Positions 37,776 to 48,935 of a stretch of DNA of 64,000 bases are shown piece by piece. Position numbers and translations under genes: made by a program. The notes beneath the pieces were generated by a model. It was not told where the DNA came from, searched no databases, and saw only the letters and a list, made by a program, of their open reading frames with translations. Source of the DNA: Actinomycetota bacterium. Lineage in GTDB: Bacteria; Actinomycetota; JAHEXW01; JAGVPG01. Positions within the stretch are counted from its first letter, which is position 1. Each line of letters opens with the position of its first letter. The DNA is taken from contig JAGVPG010000004.1 in assembly GCA_020052375.1 (NCBI GenBank), positions 1 through 64,000 of the forward strand. The letters run 5' to 3'.

Positions 37776-38711
37776 GTGCCTTTATCTTCATCTGCCAGGG
37801 AAGAGCTGGCGCATCTTAAGCCGCGTAAAAAGTGCTGCCGGTTGGCGGAGTTGTCGGCTTTGATCAGGATGGACGGCTCCATCCATATCAGCAAGGGTGA
37901 GATCTCGTTAAGCACGGAGAGCTATAGCCCGGCGGTGGCGCGGAAGATACTGCTTTTATTAAAAGACCAGTTCGATCTCCAGACTGAGCTGGTCACAGTC
38001 AAGGAACGTACACTGAAGAAGCAGCTAAAGCACATAATATTCATCTCCTCGCAACCTGTATTAAAATATGCGCTCAAGAAACTCGGCATCCTGGATAACG
38101 AGCTTAAACTGAAGCAGAGTCTTCCCGCGGATCTGATAAAAGACCAGAACTGCGAGGCGGCTTATCTTAGAGGCGCATTCCTTGGCGGGGGGTCGATAAG
38201 TGAGCCGAACCACGGTTATCATATGGAGATAGCGACGTCGAATAGCAGGATGGCGGAGGAACTTCATGAACTGCTTGTCTCACAGGGATTTCACGCGCGC
38301 ATCCATAACAGGAAAAAAGATCATGCGGTATATATAAAAGAAGCCGACGAGATCGAGGGCTTTCTAGCCAGGATTGGCGCTCACAATACCGTTTTAAAGC
38401 TTGAGAACATGCGAATAATAAGGGCTTTAAAAAGTGAAGTCAACAGGTTGGTGAACTTCGAAGCGGCAAATCTCAAGAAGTCCGCGGGCGCGTCCGTACA
38501 ACAGATCGAGGATATCCAGGTGATTGTGGAGAGTCTCGGATTGTCGGCGATGTCTAAAGCACTGCGGGAGATATCGATGGCCCGTTTGAACTTCCCGACG
38601 GCCGGTATAGAAGAACTCGGGGAGGCGATCGAGCCGCCCTTGAGCAAGTCCGCGGTATATCACCGTCTGCGCCGCATCCACGCGATGGCCGAAGGTTTAA
38701 GATTGCGTTGA
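37776..38711 (+). CDS. whiA: WhiA, conserved DNA-binding regulator
   Basis: A 311-residue WhiA: an N-terminal LAGLIDADG-like scaffold (SAREELAHLKPRKKCCRLAE at about 5-24, YLRGAFLGGGSISEP near 127) and a C-terminal helix-turn-helix (ARLNFPTAGIEELGEAI, then LSKSAVYHRLRRIHAMAE near 290). In Actinobacteria it governs sporulation septation; in Firmicutes it tunes division. GTG 37776 follows GGAGGTATC and is preferred over the upstream frame in the repeat element. The normal partners rapZ and yvcK are not present upstream; gapA follows, as in many Gram-positives. Confidence 0.93.
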   Translation: MPLSSSAREELAHLKPRKKCCRLAELSALIRMDGSIHISKGEISLSTESYSPAVARKILLLLKDQFDLQTELVTVKERTLKKQLKHIIFISSQPVLKYALKKLGILDNELKLKQSLPADLIKDQNCEAAYLRGAFLGGGSISEPNHGYHMEIATSNSRMAEELHELLVSQGFHARIHNRKKDHAVYIKEADEIEGFLARIGAHNTVLKLENMRIIRALKSEVNRLVNFEAANLKKSAGASVQQIEDIQVIVESLGLSAMSKALREISMARLNFPTAGIEELGEAIEPPLSKSAVYHRLRRIHAMAEGLRLR

Positions 38712-38745
38712 CCGTTTGATTTGGTATATAATCCACTTGTTTTGA

Positions 38746-39810
<1,065 letters not shown>

Positions 39811-39840
39811 AGCGGAAAGCGGAATGAAAGAGCAGGCCAG

Positions 39841-41055
39841 GTGGATAAGAAGACACTTCAGGACATCGATGTAGACAGAAAGCGCGTCCTGGTTCGCGTC
39901 GATTTCAATGTACCCTTGAATGATAAGAGGGAAGTCGTGGACGACGAGCGGATAAAAGCCGCTCTTCCGACCATTAAATACTTACTGGAACACAAAGCCA
40001 GGATAATCCTGATCTCGCACCTCGGACGTCCGAAAGACGCGCCTGACGATAGTCTCAGGATGGACCCGGTCGCCAAACGGCTTGAAGGACTCTTAAAGAA
40101 GAAAGTGATCAAGCTCGACGAATGCATCGGCGACAATGTCAAGAAAGCGGTCGACTCGATGGATAACGGCAACGAAGTCATCCTTCTCGAGAACGTGCGG
40201 TTCAATCCGGAAGAGAAAAAGAACGATCCCGCCTTCGCCAAAAAGCTGGCCGAACTGGCTGACGTATTTGTAAACGACGCCTTCGGTACGGCGCATAGGG
40301 CTCACGCCAGCACCGTCGGAGTCACCAATTATCTGCCGTCGGTCGGAGGCTTTCTGCTTGAGAAGGAAGTCAATGCCCTGACGGCACTGATCGAGAAGCC
40401 GACCAAGCCCTTCATCGCCATACTCGGAGGAAACAAGATATCCGACAAGCTCGGCGTCATCCACAGCTTTCTTGAGATAGTGGACGGCATTCTGATCGGC
40501 GGCGGCATGTGTTTCACTTTCCTGAAAAGTCAGGGAATGGAGATCGGCGACAGCATTTTCGAAGAGGACCAGATGGAAGCGGCCACCGAGATATTATGCA
40601 AGACGGAACAGGAAGGGATCCCTCTATATTTACCGGACGACTTTGTCGTCGCGGATAGTTTTTCTCCTGACGCAAATATTAAGATAGTAGCGGCTGATGA
40701 TATCGAACCCGGGTGGCGGGGACTTGATATCGGTCCGGAAACGATCATGCTCTATAAAGAGATCATCGAGGAGGCGAAGACGATATTCTGGAACGGCCCG
40801 ATGGGAGTCTTTGAATGGGACAACTTCCAGAAAGGAACAAAAAGTATAGCCGAGGCCCTGGCGATCTCTCCTGCCTTGACGATCGTCGGCGGCGGAGACT
40901 CCGATGCGGCGCTCAAGAAATATGGTGTGATGGGTCAGATAGACCATGTTTCTACCGGTGGTGGAGCCTCGATGAAAATCCTGGAGGGCAAGAACCTTCC
41001 GGGAGTAGATGCCTTACTGGATAAAGAACAAATAGCAGTGAAGATGGAGGAATAG
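39841..41055 (+). CDS. pgk: Phosphoglycerate kinase
   Basis: A 404-residue PGK transferring phosphate from 1,3-bisphosphoglycerate to ADP. It has [14 protein letters not shown] (about 15-28), [15 protein letters not shown] (about 117), [12 protein letters not shown] (about 145) and the nucleotide loop [13 protein letters not shown] (about 350) with [13 protein letters not shown] after it. GTG 39841 is the start. The end overlaps tpiA (TAGTGAG). Confidence 0.96.
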   Translation: MDKKTLQDIDVDRKRVLVRVDFNVPLNDKREVVDDERIKAALPTIKYLLEHKARIILISHLGRPKDAPDDSLRMDPVAKRLEGLLKKKVIKLDECIGDNVKKAVDSMDNGNEVILLENVRFNPEEKKNDPAFAKKLAELADVFVNDAFGTAHRAHASTVGVTNYLPSVGGFLLEKEVNALTALIEKPTKPFIAILGGNKISDKLGVIHSFLEIVDGILIGGGMCFTFLKSQGMEIGDSIFEEDQMEAATEILCKTEQEGIPLYLPDDFVVADSFSPDANIKIVAADDIEPGWRGLDIGPETIMLYKEIIEEAKTIFWNGPMGVFEWDNFQKGTKSIAEALAISPALTIVGGGDSDAALKKYGVMGQIDHVSTGGGASMKILEGKNLPGVDALLDKEQIAVKMEE

Positions 41056-41816
41056 TGAGAAGACCGATAATAGCAGGTAACTGGAAGATGTACGAAACGG
41101 CGGCTTCGGCTGTCTTTTTATTTCAACGCATGGAGGACCTGATGGCGGAGGTGCAAGACAGAGAGATCGTCGTCTGCCCGCCGTTCATCGCTTTACGAGG
41201 CCTATCGGTCGTCAAGGAGCAGGACCACCCGAACATCGCCCTGGGCGCGCAGAACATGCACTGGGAAGACGAGGGGGCGTTCACCGGAGAGGTCTCGCCG
41301 ACGATGCTAAAAGACCTGGATGTGGAGTTCGTCATCCTCGGACATTCGGAAAGGCGCCATATCTTCCTAGAGACGGACGATATGATAAACAAGAAGGTCC
41401 ATGCGGCGTTGAAGACCGGGCTGACACCTATCCTATGTATCGGCGAGCTGCTTGAGGAGCGGGAAAGCGGTAATACCGGTAAAGTCATCGAGACTCAACT
41501 TACCGGAGGGTTGAAGGATATCGGCTCCGAGCATATAGAAAAGCTGGTCATTGCATATGAACCGGTATGGGCGATAGGTACCGGAAAAACGGCGACACCC
41601 GAAACGGCACAGGAGACCGTTAAGTCGATCCGCGACTTGCTGGCGAATATGTATACACAAGATCAAGCTGATACGATACGCATCCTATACGGCGGCAGTG
41701 TCAAGCCCGACAACATCGATACTCTGATGGCCGAACCTGATATCGACGGCGCTCTTGTGGGAGGTGCTAGCCTCGATCCCCAAAGCTTCGCCCGGATCGT
41801 CAAGTTCAAGAGCTAG
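41055..41816 (+). CDS. tpiA: Triosephosphate isomerase
   Basis: A 253-residue TIM. It has AGNWKMYET with catalytic Lys (about 7-15), His in VILGHSERRH (about 93), the catalytic Glu in AYEPVWAIGTGKTA (about 166-179) and the GGSVKPDN phosphate loop (about 213). GTG 41055 overlaps the pgk stop. It is followed 7 bp later by gpmI. Confidence 0.96.
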   Translation: MRRPIIAGNWKMYETAASAVFLFQRMEDLMAEVQDREIVVCPPFIALRGLSVVKEQDHPNIALGAQNMHWEDEGAFTGEVSPTMLKDLDVEFVILGHSERRHIFLETDDMINKKVHAALKTGLTPILCIGELLEERESGNTGKVIETQLTGGLKDIGSEHIEKLVIAYEPVWAIGTGKTATPETAQETVKSIRDLLANMYTQDQADTIRILYGGSVKPDNIDTLMAEPDIDGALVGGASLDPQSFARIVKFKS

Positions 41817-41823
41817 ACTACGT

Positions 41824-43395
<1,572 letters not shown>

Positions 43396-43397
43396 CA

Positions 43398-43645
43398 GCC
43401 GACCTTCAGGTCGGCCCACCCCCAACGTGTCGCTGCGAGGGAGCGAAGCGACCGAAGCAATCTACGCAATAAGTGAGCACATTGCACACTCTCAAAATAA
43501 TAAGCGCTTCGTTTGTGCGTATTGGATTCAGTTATGGTTGAACAGTCTCTTTTATTCTAAGAGAAACGCGACTGGATAGCTGACAACTACTAGGTATAGT
43601 GCTTGAATAAAGATGTGATACGAGGACTAGAAAAGGAGAGAGCAA
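43398..43645. repeat. Intergenic repeats after gpmI
   Basis: No gene in this 250-bp gap. It holds the GCCGACC palindrome (43398-43415), a GCGAGGGAGCGAAGCGACC REP-like copy (43426-43464), and an AAGTGAGCACATTGCAC segment recalling the ends of the hairpin elements (43472-43488). The base composition then drops as the AT-rich island begins. Confidence 0.7.
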
Positions 43646-44029
43646 ATGGAATTACACTTAAGTATTCGCAAATCAAGTATTATTTGGTCTTTAATATGTT
43701 TGGTCTTAATAATGGCGATTGTGGCAATCAGTATTACCGCATGGTTAAACAATAATAAATATGTATCACTGAAGAGCAAATATGTTGCGCAACAAAAACA
43801 AAACTTGAACCTTGTTACGGAGAACAAAAATGCGTGGAATGCAGCTGGAGATAGTGGAGCAACAATTCGCGAACGCGACAAAATGTTTTATGACTGCATA
43901 GCTTCGATCGTCAAAGAGCTTAATGCCGGCTCCAATGTTGCTTCAATCAAATCTGGAGTAGTAGACGCAATAAACTCGAGCGATTATGCAAGAAAGATTA
44001 ACCTAGGAAGGATACAGGCCAAGAATTAG
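43646..44029 (+). CDS. Unknown membrane-anchored protein
   Basis: A 127-residue protein with one N-terminal transmembrane helix (about residues 11-33, SSIIWSLICLVLIMAIVAIS) followed by a polar, helical extracellular part with coiled-coil character (about 38-60). I do not recognise the family. ATG 43646 follows AAAAGGAGAG. The gene is AT-rich and opens the island between gpmI and tRNA-Leu, so it may be transferred. Confidence 0.5.
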   Translation: MELHLSIRKSSIIWSLICLVLIMAIVAISITAWLNNNKYVSLKSKYVAQQKQNLNLVTENKNAWNAAGDSGATIRERDKMFYDCIASIVKELNAGSNVASIKSGVVDAINSSDYARKINLGRIQAKN

Positions 44030-44190
44030 ATCCATCTGTACTTATGAAAGAAAAAGAGCAGTGAGCATTATCTCATAATGTCTATTGGTCTTACCTGGCG
44101 TGGAGCGGGATATAAATAGTCGGTTATCCTCATTCTCCTAAGACTTAATTCAATTGCGTAGATCTTACAGACGTTTTTAGCAAAGCGAGG

Positions 44191-44955
44191 TTGATTACTA
44201 AAGTGAATCATCCAAAAACCATTTCAGCCGACAATCTAATTAATGAATTCGTGAAGCACTATAATCAGTTGCATAAAACCAACCTCACCATTACAGAATG
44301 GCCTGACAAAAAAGAACGAAATAAGCCAGCATGTGATGCTCTCGCTGAATCTAATTACCTAACACTTGCAATTGAACATACGACGATTGATTCTTTCTTG
44401 AACCACAGAGCAGACAACGATAGGTTTATACGAGCTGTTGGCAGTCTAGAGAAAGAGCTTAAGGACAAATTCCAGGATCGTATTACTCTTACCATTGCCA
44501 TTGACTCGATACAAACCGGAATAGACTGGGATATCATCAAGATTAACATTCGTGTATGGCTTATCGAGAATGTGCCAAGGTTGCCTTTTGGTAATCAAGA
44601 ACGGTGGATTGAAGATGTCCCATTTCCGATACAAATTTCTAAGTCAAAATGCACCAGTCCTGGATTATTTGTGTCAAGATTTGCCCCCGAAAACCTGGAA
44701 GACCAGATGGCCAAGATTATAAGGCGGGCGCTAGAATCGAAGAACGGGAAACTTGGGGTGTATAAAAATGCTGGCAATTATACACTTCTGCTTATTGAAT
44801 CAGATGATATTGCTCTTCTAGATGTTCCAAAAGTGAGATCAGCGTTAAAAACGGCTATCGAATCAGGGGCACCGAGTGGGAACATTGATGAGATATGGTT
44901 TGCAGATACTAGTATAAGTCAAAAACATGAGTTTTATCTTCTATTCAAAAAGTAG
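44191..44955 (+). CDS. Unknown protein, possible nuclease-like N-terminus
   Basis: A 254-residue protein beginning with TTG 44191 or GTG 44203 (no clear ribosome site for either). Residues 35-70 read DKKERNKPACDALAESNY then LTLAIEHTTIDSF, an Asp...Ile-Glu-His pattern reminiscent of PD-(D/E)xK nuclease-like families, but a catalytic Lys is not evident. The remainder has alternating strands and helices without a known motif. It is AT-rich and solitary on the island. No function is claimed. Confidence 0.5.
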   Translation: MITKVNHPKTISADNLINEFVKHYNQLHKTNLTITEWPDKKERNKPACDALAESNYLTLAIEHTTIDSFLNHRADNDRFIRAVGSLEKELKDKFQDRITLTIAIDSIQTGIDWDIIKINIRVWLIENVPRLPFGNQERWIEDVPFPIQISKSKCTSPGLFVSRFAPENLEDQMAKIIRRALESKNGKLGVYKNAGNYTLLLIESDDIALLDVPKVRSALKTAIESGAPSGNIDEIWFADTSISQKHEFYLLFKK

Positions 44956-45090
44956 ATTTAATGGACTTGGGCTTGAACTATCAGTTATTCACGAACAGGG
45001 AGCGGTATTATCAGGATCTGTGTCTTTGTAGATAAGCAGCAGCTATATCAGCTCGTTTTATGCAAAACATGGAATGTGCGAGAAACGTAC

Positions 45091-45135
45091 AACCCGGGGA
45101 CTCAACGGTGGAGGACTCGAACCGCAGCGCAGACA
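45091..45135 (-). repeat. tRNA 3'-half-like relic
   Basis: On the minus strand GCGGTTCGAGTCCTCC gives a T-arm, followed by ACCGTTGAGTCCCCGGGT. No anticodon arm or acceptor partner is found, so it is not a working tRNA. Similar T-arm relics occur at 47423-47460, 61239-61285 and 61700-61745. Confidence 0.55.
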
Positions 45136-45213
45136 CATTAGGAGCCGCTTTCTCAGAGGAAACCTAGATCGTTTTTTTACCTTCGATTTTATTCCCCTTA
45201 GTCAACGGTGTTC

Positions 45214-45330
45214 AAATAATGTGCATTGTCGGAGCAATAAGCGCGAAACATAGACCTTATACATTTTGTGTTCGGTGAGGTTGAAGACTTCTTCGAACGT
45301 GACTTCAGAAGTACAAACGAGGTCTATAAC
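45214..45330 (-). repeat. Hairpin element, partial copy D
   Basis: It begins AATAATGTGCATTGTCGGAG and continues with GGTGAGGTTGAAGACTTCTT and CGAACGTGAC, matching the left arm of element A over about 95 bp with many substitutions. The right arm is largely lost. Confidence 0.65.
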
Positions 45331-45444
45331 TTGAAATAGAGAACGGGAGCAAATACGGCGAGCGACATTGCTATTGGTAGCCAAGCGCTGGGCTTTTTAA
45401 TAATGGAATTCATAACTTTTTTACAATCTGCCTTCCTCTATAGG

Positions 45445-45466
45445 CAGAGGTCAAGTCTGACCTCTG
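45445..45466. terminator. Perfect palindrome after the Imm5-like gene
   Basis: CAGAGGTCA-AGTC-TGACCTCTG gives a 9-bp stem and a 4-base loop just downstream of the minus-strand Imm5-like gene. A run of six T lies 20-odd bp further along the minus strand only after a spacer, so it is a possible but atypical terminator. Confidence 0.4.
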
Positions 45467-45474
45467 GTTTGCAA

Positions 45475-45942
45475 TCATTTGTTCTTTACTAATTCAAGCA
45501 AGTGATGGTATTGCCAATCACGTTCTTTGGCTATGACAGCATCGGCATCAGAGGAGTTAGTGGCTCTATAAACAGCCTGTACGGCATAATTTGCGGCACC
45601 AACAGAATGAGTGGGAACATGCGCAGTCGCCACCGCTTGGCCTGCGGCGCGGGCAGCAGAGCGAGCTGAATTATCTTCTCCTACTTCACGAGCGGCGGCA
45701 TGGGATGCGAGCGAAGCTTTGCGTATATCAGCCATCTTAAACACGTCTGTATTTATCCATGCCCGGCATGCTTCGATAGCGTTTCGAGGGCGATGGTCTT
45801 CCGGGTATTTTTCCTCAAAGTATGGCAGGACACGCTCGACACAATCAATTGCCCAGATGGCTAATGTTTTATGGTCAGTTTTTCTCACAAGCTCTACAAT
45901 CGACTCGTCTTTGTGTGTAACTGAAAATTTTGGTTTCTTCAT
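45475..45942 (-). CDS. Putative immunity protein, Imm5-like
   Basis: A 155-residue protein of mostly alpha-helical repeats. The strings LAIWAIDCVERVLPYFEEKY (about 27-46), RPRNAIEACRAWI (about 52-64) and RSAARAAGQAVATAHVPTHSVGAA (in part, about 95-118) match the Imm5-type immunity-like family. Such proteins neutralise polymorphic toxins, but no toxin gene is next to it, and solitary copies are common. ATG 45942 on the minus strand is followed by MKKPKFSVTHK. Confidence 0.75.
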   Translation of the reverse strand: MKKPKFSVTHKDESIVELVRKTDHKTLAIWAIDCVERVLPYFEEKYPEDHRPRNAIEACRAWINTDVFKMADIRKASLASHAAAREVGEDNSARSAARAAGQAVATAHVPTHSVGAANYAVQAVYRATNSSDADAVIAKERDWQYHHLLELVKNK

Positions 45943-46035
45943 TATTTCTCACCAGGCTTCATTAATTAGTCCCTAGATAATACGCGCGTTTTTACAGATT
46001 AGCAAGACTAGATCGAAGACCTATCCGGGAACAGA

Positions 46036-46063
46036 AAATAATGCCTCTGTACAGGCATTATAA
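46036..46063 (-). terminator. Hairpin terminator for the leftward membrane-protein gene
   Basis: On the minus strand ATAATGCCTGTACAGAGGCA and the following TTATTTT form a 7-8 bp stem with a short T-rich tail. It lies 55 bp after the stop of the gene at 46118 and before the Imm5-like gene. Confidence 0.45.
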
Positions 46064-46117
46064 TTTGGCTCCCCGGATTGTACGATTTTCGCACATTCAG
46101 GATCTGTATAAAACGAG

Positions 46118-46747
46118 TTAAGCAGTCTGCCTTCTGATGTTATAAGCAAAACCTGAAATAATGGTGACCAATAGCGATACGAATGCAAAGAGAATGATTG
46201 CTATGGTCACAGTAGGGTTACTCGCACCGGAGAAATATCCGATGATGCTTAGGCCGGGAAACAATAACAGCCATGCTATCAAGTTAGCAGCGAATAACCA
46301 TATCCACATTTTGGAAAGGTACTCCACTAGTCTACTTGAGAGGTGCGCGCGCCACCATGTCAGTGGTGCGTGTATCCATATCCCGAGAATGCCAAGGATT
46401 ATCCCGAGGATCGGTGGGAAAATGCCCCCTCCGAACAAAAGCATTGGAATCGATATAAGAGCCAAAATCAGACCGCCGTTCTTCCTCTGAATAAAAATAG
46501 TAACCCACACTAGGAAAACCGAGGAAAAGAGGATGGCCAGGATTCCGGTTACGAGCAGATTGGGAACAATCGTCATGGCCGGTTCCCCTTCCACTGCGCG
46601 GAAAAATGCTGCGTCCGGCCAGGACAAAATCATTACTCCGCTGGGAGTTACATTGCCCTGAAGAACTTCACCGACACCGTGTTCTATGCCCGCCACGCCC
46701 ATAATCGTGCCTAGCGTTGAAACCAATACTCGCGTCGCGTTTTTCAT
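46118..46747 (-). CDS. Unknown multi-pass membrane protein
   Basis: A 209-residue protein with about six hydrophobic helices: near residues 5-22, 58-85, 90-115, 118-128, 150-170 and 180-200. The N-terminal part contains GVAGIEHGVGEVLQGN, and the middle has GGGIFPPILGIILGILGIW. I do not know the family with certainty. ATG 46747 follows AGGAGC and overlaps the flavodoxin stop region, so it is translated with the flavodoxin gene. A role in membrane redox or stress is possible but unsupported. Confidence 0.6.
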   Translation of the reverse strand: MKNATRVLVSTLGTIMGVAGIEHGVGEVLQGNVTPSGVMILSWPDAAFFRAVEGEPAMTIVPNLLVTGILAILFSSVFLVWVTIFIQRKNGGLILALISIPMLLFGGGIFPPILGIILGILGIWIHAPLTWWRAHLSSRLVEYLSKMWIWLFAANLIAWLLLFPGLSIIGYFSGASNPTVTIAIILFAFVSLLVTIISGFAYNIRRQTA

Positions 46748-46748
46748 A

Positions 46749-47378
46749 TCAGCTCCTGAGCAAAAGCTTTTCAGCCAGGTCGCTTGCCCACGCGTGGATT
46801 GCGTCCCAGTCCCGTATGTCACTCGCTGGCAGGTTGTGTAGAGGACTTGCTGGCAAAGCACTTATCAGCCTATGAGGAATGTTGAACTTCGCGGGGTCGA
46901 ACTTGCCGCCAAACATTTCAATCGTGACTGGTCTTAGCCAGGCGAACTTTGCCAGCGCTTTATCGAGCTGTGCGCGCGTTTCCTGCCACTCCCTCTCATC
47001 CGGTGGGTCAAGAGTGGGGCCAAGCGCGAAGATGGCGACCGGCATCTGCTCGAGCGTCGTTTGGTGTAGCTGTAAGAACTTCTGGGCATCCTTTGGCATA
47101 GACCCCATGTAGAGTGGCACCCCCAACACGATCGCGCGGTATCCCGCGAGCGAACGCACTTTCCTCACAGCCTGGGTATCTACCCCTAGCCCCTGTTTAC
47201 GCAGAGTCGCCGCGACCGCCTCAGCAACCTCCTGCGTTGACCCGTAGCGGGTTGCGTAGGCCACAAGAATGGAACTAGCGGTCAGGCCGGGTGAATTGTT
47301 GTTATTCTTTGTCACTTTAGGTCCTCCTCCGTCGATATTCTCAGTCTGAAGTATTGATTCCTGCTGCACATCAGGCAT
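46749..47378 (-). CDS. Flavodoxin-domain protein
   Basis: A 209-residue protein with a flavodoxin fold from about residue 36: VAYATRYGSTQEVAEAVA carries the FMN phosphate loop (YATRYGST), followed by RAIVLGVPLYMGSMPKD and FALGPTLDPPDEREW. It resembles HemG/menaquinone-dependent protoporphyrinogen oxidase-like flavodoxins. The first 35 residues are low complexity and may not be translated; an internal start is possible. It pairs with the membrane protein gene downstream. Redox role is inferred. Confidence 0.8.
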   Translation of the reverse strand: MPDVQQESILQTENIDGGGPKVTKNNNNSPGLTASSILVAYATRYGSTQEVAEAVAATLRKQGLGVDTQAVRKVRSLAGYRAIVLGVPLYMGSMPKDAQKFLQLHQTTLEQMPVAIFALGPTLDPPDEREWQETRAQLDKALAKFAWLRPVTIEMFGGKFDPAKFNIPHRLISALPASPLHNLPASDIRDWDAIHAWASDLAEKLLLRS

Positions 47379-47422
47379 GCGGGCAGTTTTTCACCTGGCC
47401 GTTTGGCCAGGTGAAACCACTC

Positions 47423-47460
47423 CAGGGTCCCCGGGTAGGACTCGAACCACAGCACAGACC
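47423..47460 (-). repeat. tRNA 3'-half-like relic
   Basis: On the minus strand GTGGTTCGAGTCCTACC and CGGGGACCC look like a T-arm and acceptor 3' strand without the rest of a tRNA. It sits at the right edge of the flavodoxin gene and just before hairpin element B. Confidence 0.5.
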
Positions 47461-47493
47461 CATCTTATACCACACCTATGGTTTCCTGTGCAT

Positions 47494-47704
47494 AAAATGT
47501 GCATTGTCGGAGCGGGGGAATATGTTATAAGTCATGCTCCATAAGGGAGCTGACCTTAGATATTGTGAGCATTTCCCAGGTCTGTGAGGAAGACCTTCTG
47601 TAAAAAAGAGTCTTACGAACGACGTGCTGGAAATGAGAGTATAAATTAAGGACGGCGACCAGGAGGATGACTTATAATATATCCTCCCACGAGGACTCAC
47701 TTTT
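47494..47704 (-). repeat. Hairpin (MITE-like) element, copy B
   Basis: A 211-bp inverted repeat. The left arm has AAAATGTGCATTGTCGGAGC, then ATATGTTATAAGTCATGCTCC. The right arm, inverted, reads GTGAGTCCTCGTGGGAGGAT then TATTATAAGTCATCCTCC. GACCTTAGATATTGTGAGCA faces GTCCTTAATTTATACTCTCA further in. The right end overlaps the 3' end of the DUF1801 gene and includes its stop codon TGA. No protein gene is inside. Confidence 0.75.
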
Positions 47705-48050
47705 GTTGAGTTTCGGCGATGCGCGTCTTGATCAGCTTCTTTATAAGCGTTGCGGGGAGGGGTTTGTCGGTTGGGAAGCGGATGGTGCCCTTGGAAGTGC
47801 TGTAGGATCTCAAGTCGTCTTTGAGCACTTCAATAACCACCGCGCTCATCGGGAAGTATGAGCAGTGTTCTTTGAAAGCCGCAAAGCCCGCGACCAGCTT
47901 ACCTTTGTACTTATAGGATGGCATCCCGTAGCTAATGGTCTCGATAGCATCCGGTAAGATCGACTTTATCGTCTGTCGAAGTTTCTCGAGCGTAGCTCGC
48001 GCCTCTTCCGGTACGGTTGCCAAGTATTCATCAACACTTTTTGCCGGCAT
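47697..48050 (-). CDS. DUF1801 family protein
   Basis: A 117-residue protein of the DUF1801 (YdhG-like) fold. It has SVDEYLATVPEEARATLEKL (about 5-24), SYGMPSYKYKGKLVAGFAAFK (in part, about 40-58), CSYFPMS and TIRFPTDKPLPATLIKKLIK near the C-terminus, all typical. The family has a small alpha-beta fold of unknown biochemical role. ATG 48050 begins MPAKSVDEY. Its stop codon lies in hairpin element B. Confidence 0.88.
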   Translation of the reverse strand: MPAKSVDEYLATVPEEARATLEKLRQTIKSILPDAIETISYGMPSYKYKGKLVAGFAAFKEHCSYFPMSAVVIEVLKDDLRSYSTSKGTIRFPTDKPLPATLIKKLIKTRIAETQQK

Positions 48051-48131
48051 CCTATCCTCCTCGTATAAAAGACACCAACTTCTAAGTAGTCTAGTTGATT
48101 AAGAAAAAACATGTAAGAGCTTACTGCTAGC

Positions 48132-48466
48132 AAAAATGTGCATTGTTGGAGCGGGGGGATATGTTTTGAGTCATGCTCCATAAGGGAGCATCTTTCTTAG
48201 GGGGAACCCAGATTTCCCAAAAGCGCAGACGTTTTGACGAAAGTGCCTGTGCGAGCGGGAGAATATTGTTTTAAGAGCGACATATAACTGACCTTAGGCT
48301 TTGCTAGCACTTTTCAAGGACGCGAGGACTGTTTGAGCGACGTATTCTATATTTAACTAGATTAAACCCGAGCGAGTTCCGCAGCGACCTTTGAAAAGTG
48401 TGCAGCATAAGGCAAGGACAGTTATCCTGGAGCTTCTTAAAACAATATTCTCCCGTGAGGACTCAA
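48132..48466 (-). repeat. Hairpin (MITE-like) element, copy C with a fragment of another
   Basis: 48132-48195 repeats the left end of element B almost exactly (CATTGTTGGAGCGGGG, then GAGTCATGCTCCATAAGGGA). From 48250 to 48466 a second full hairpin follows: GCGGGAGAATATTGTTTTAA at its left is the complement of TTAAAACAATATTCTCCCG at its right, with further pairing inside (CACTTTTCAA against TTGAAAAGTG). This looks like one element inserted into or next to another. It ends 6 bp from the tRNA-Leu CCA. Confidence 0.75.
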
Positions 48467-48471
48467 TTGAG

Positions 48472-48559
<88 letters not shown>

Positions 48560-48565
48560 AATATT

Positions 48566-48640
48566 GAGCTTATAGCTCGTGGCTTGTAGCTCGTAGCCAG
48601 AATAAGGATTTAATGCTACTAGCTACCAGCTACTAGCTGG
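48566..48640. repeat. Inverted pair of 7-nt repeats (TAGCTCG/CTAGCTA)
   Basis: TATAGCTCG-TGGCTTG-TAGCTCG-TAGCCAG is followed after 15 bp by CTACTAG-CTACCAG-CTACTAG-CTGG, an inverted partner. It resembles the TAGCTAG block near 28023. It fills the gap between tRNA-Leu and secG. Confidence 0.8.
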
Positions 48641-48641
48641 T

Positions 48642-48863
48642 TTACAGCCTGATAAGCAAGAGGGTCGTTATCGCGAATGTGATCGCAAGCGCGATCGTTA
48701 TCCTGTCGAGGTTCTTCTGGATGATGCTCGTGCTTGAAAACGTAGATGAGATCCCGCCTCCGAAGACGTCGGCAAGGCCACCGCTTTTCCCGCTATGAAG
48801 CAGCACAAAGAATATAAGACCGAAGCTGGCGATCAGGTGAAAGACAATGACAACATTTCTCAT
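48642..48863 (-). CDS. secG: Protein translocase subunit SecG
   Basis: A 73-residue SecG with two membrane helices (about residues 3-20 and 52-70) and the loop LLHSGKSGGLADVFGGG (about 21-37), the family signature. It belongs to the SecYEG channel. It is often near the glycolytic genes and tRNA-Leu in Gram-positives; here the 43.4-48.4 kb island separates it from gpmI, which suggests insertion at this spot. Confidence 0.93.
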   Translation of the reverse strand: MRNVVIVFHLIASFGLIFFVLLHSGKSGGLADVFGGGISSTFSSTSIIQKNLDRITIALAITFAITTLLLIRL

Positions 48864-48935
48864 GGGTTTCTCCTAAGTGATTTACGAGTAGCACAAACAC
48901 TAAGTTTAGCAGAAAAAGAGGGCTGTAACAACGCG

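Larger units (their letters stand above)
44956..45474. other. Repeat-filled gap with tRNA-like and hairpin relics
   Basis: No gene is supported across 519 bp. It holds a tRNA T-arm-like relic (45091-45135), part of a hairpin element (45214-45330), and a perfect palindrome (45445-45466). A short minus-strand frame through the hairpin copy encodes EEVFNLTEHKMY, the same peptide as the other element copies, and is judged a by-product. Confidence 0.6.

Noticed and set aside
45202-45384. Minus-strand frame of 60 codons in element D
   Set aside because: It is created by the repeat arm; the frame is broken or different in other copies and there is no promoter.
48250-48466. Integron attC-like site
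   Set aside because: It is an imperfect palindrome, but far longer than attC, without the conserved core sites and with no integrase or cassette array.
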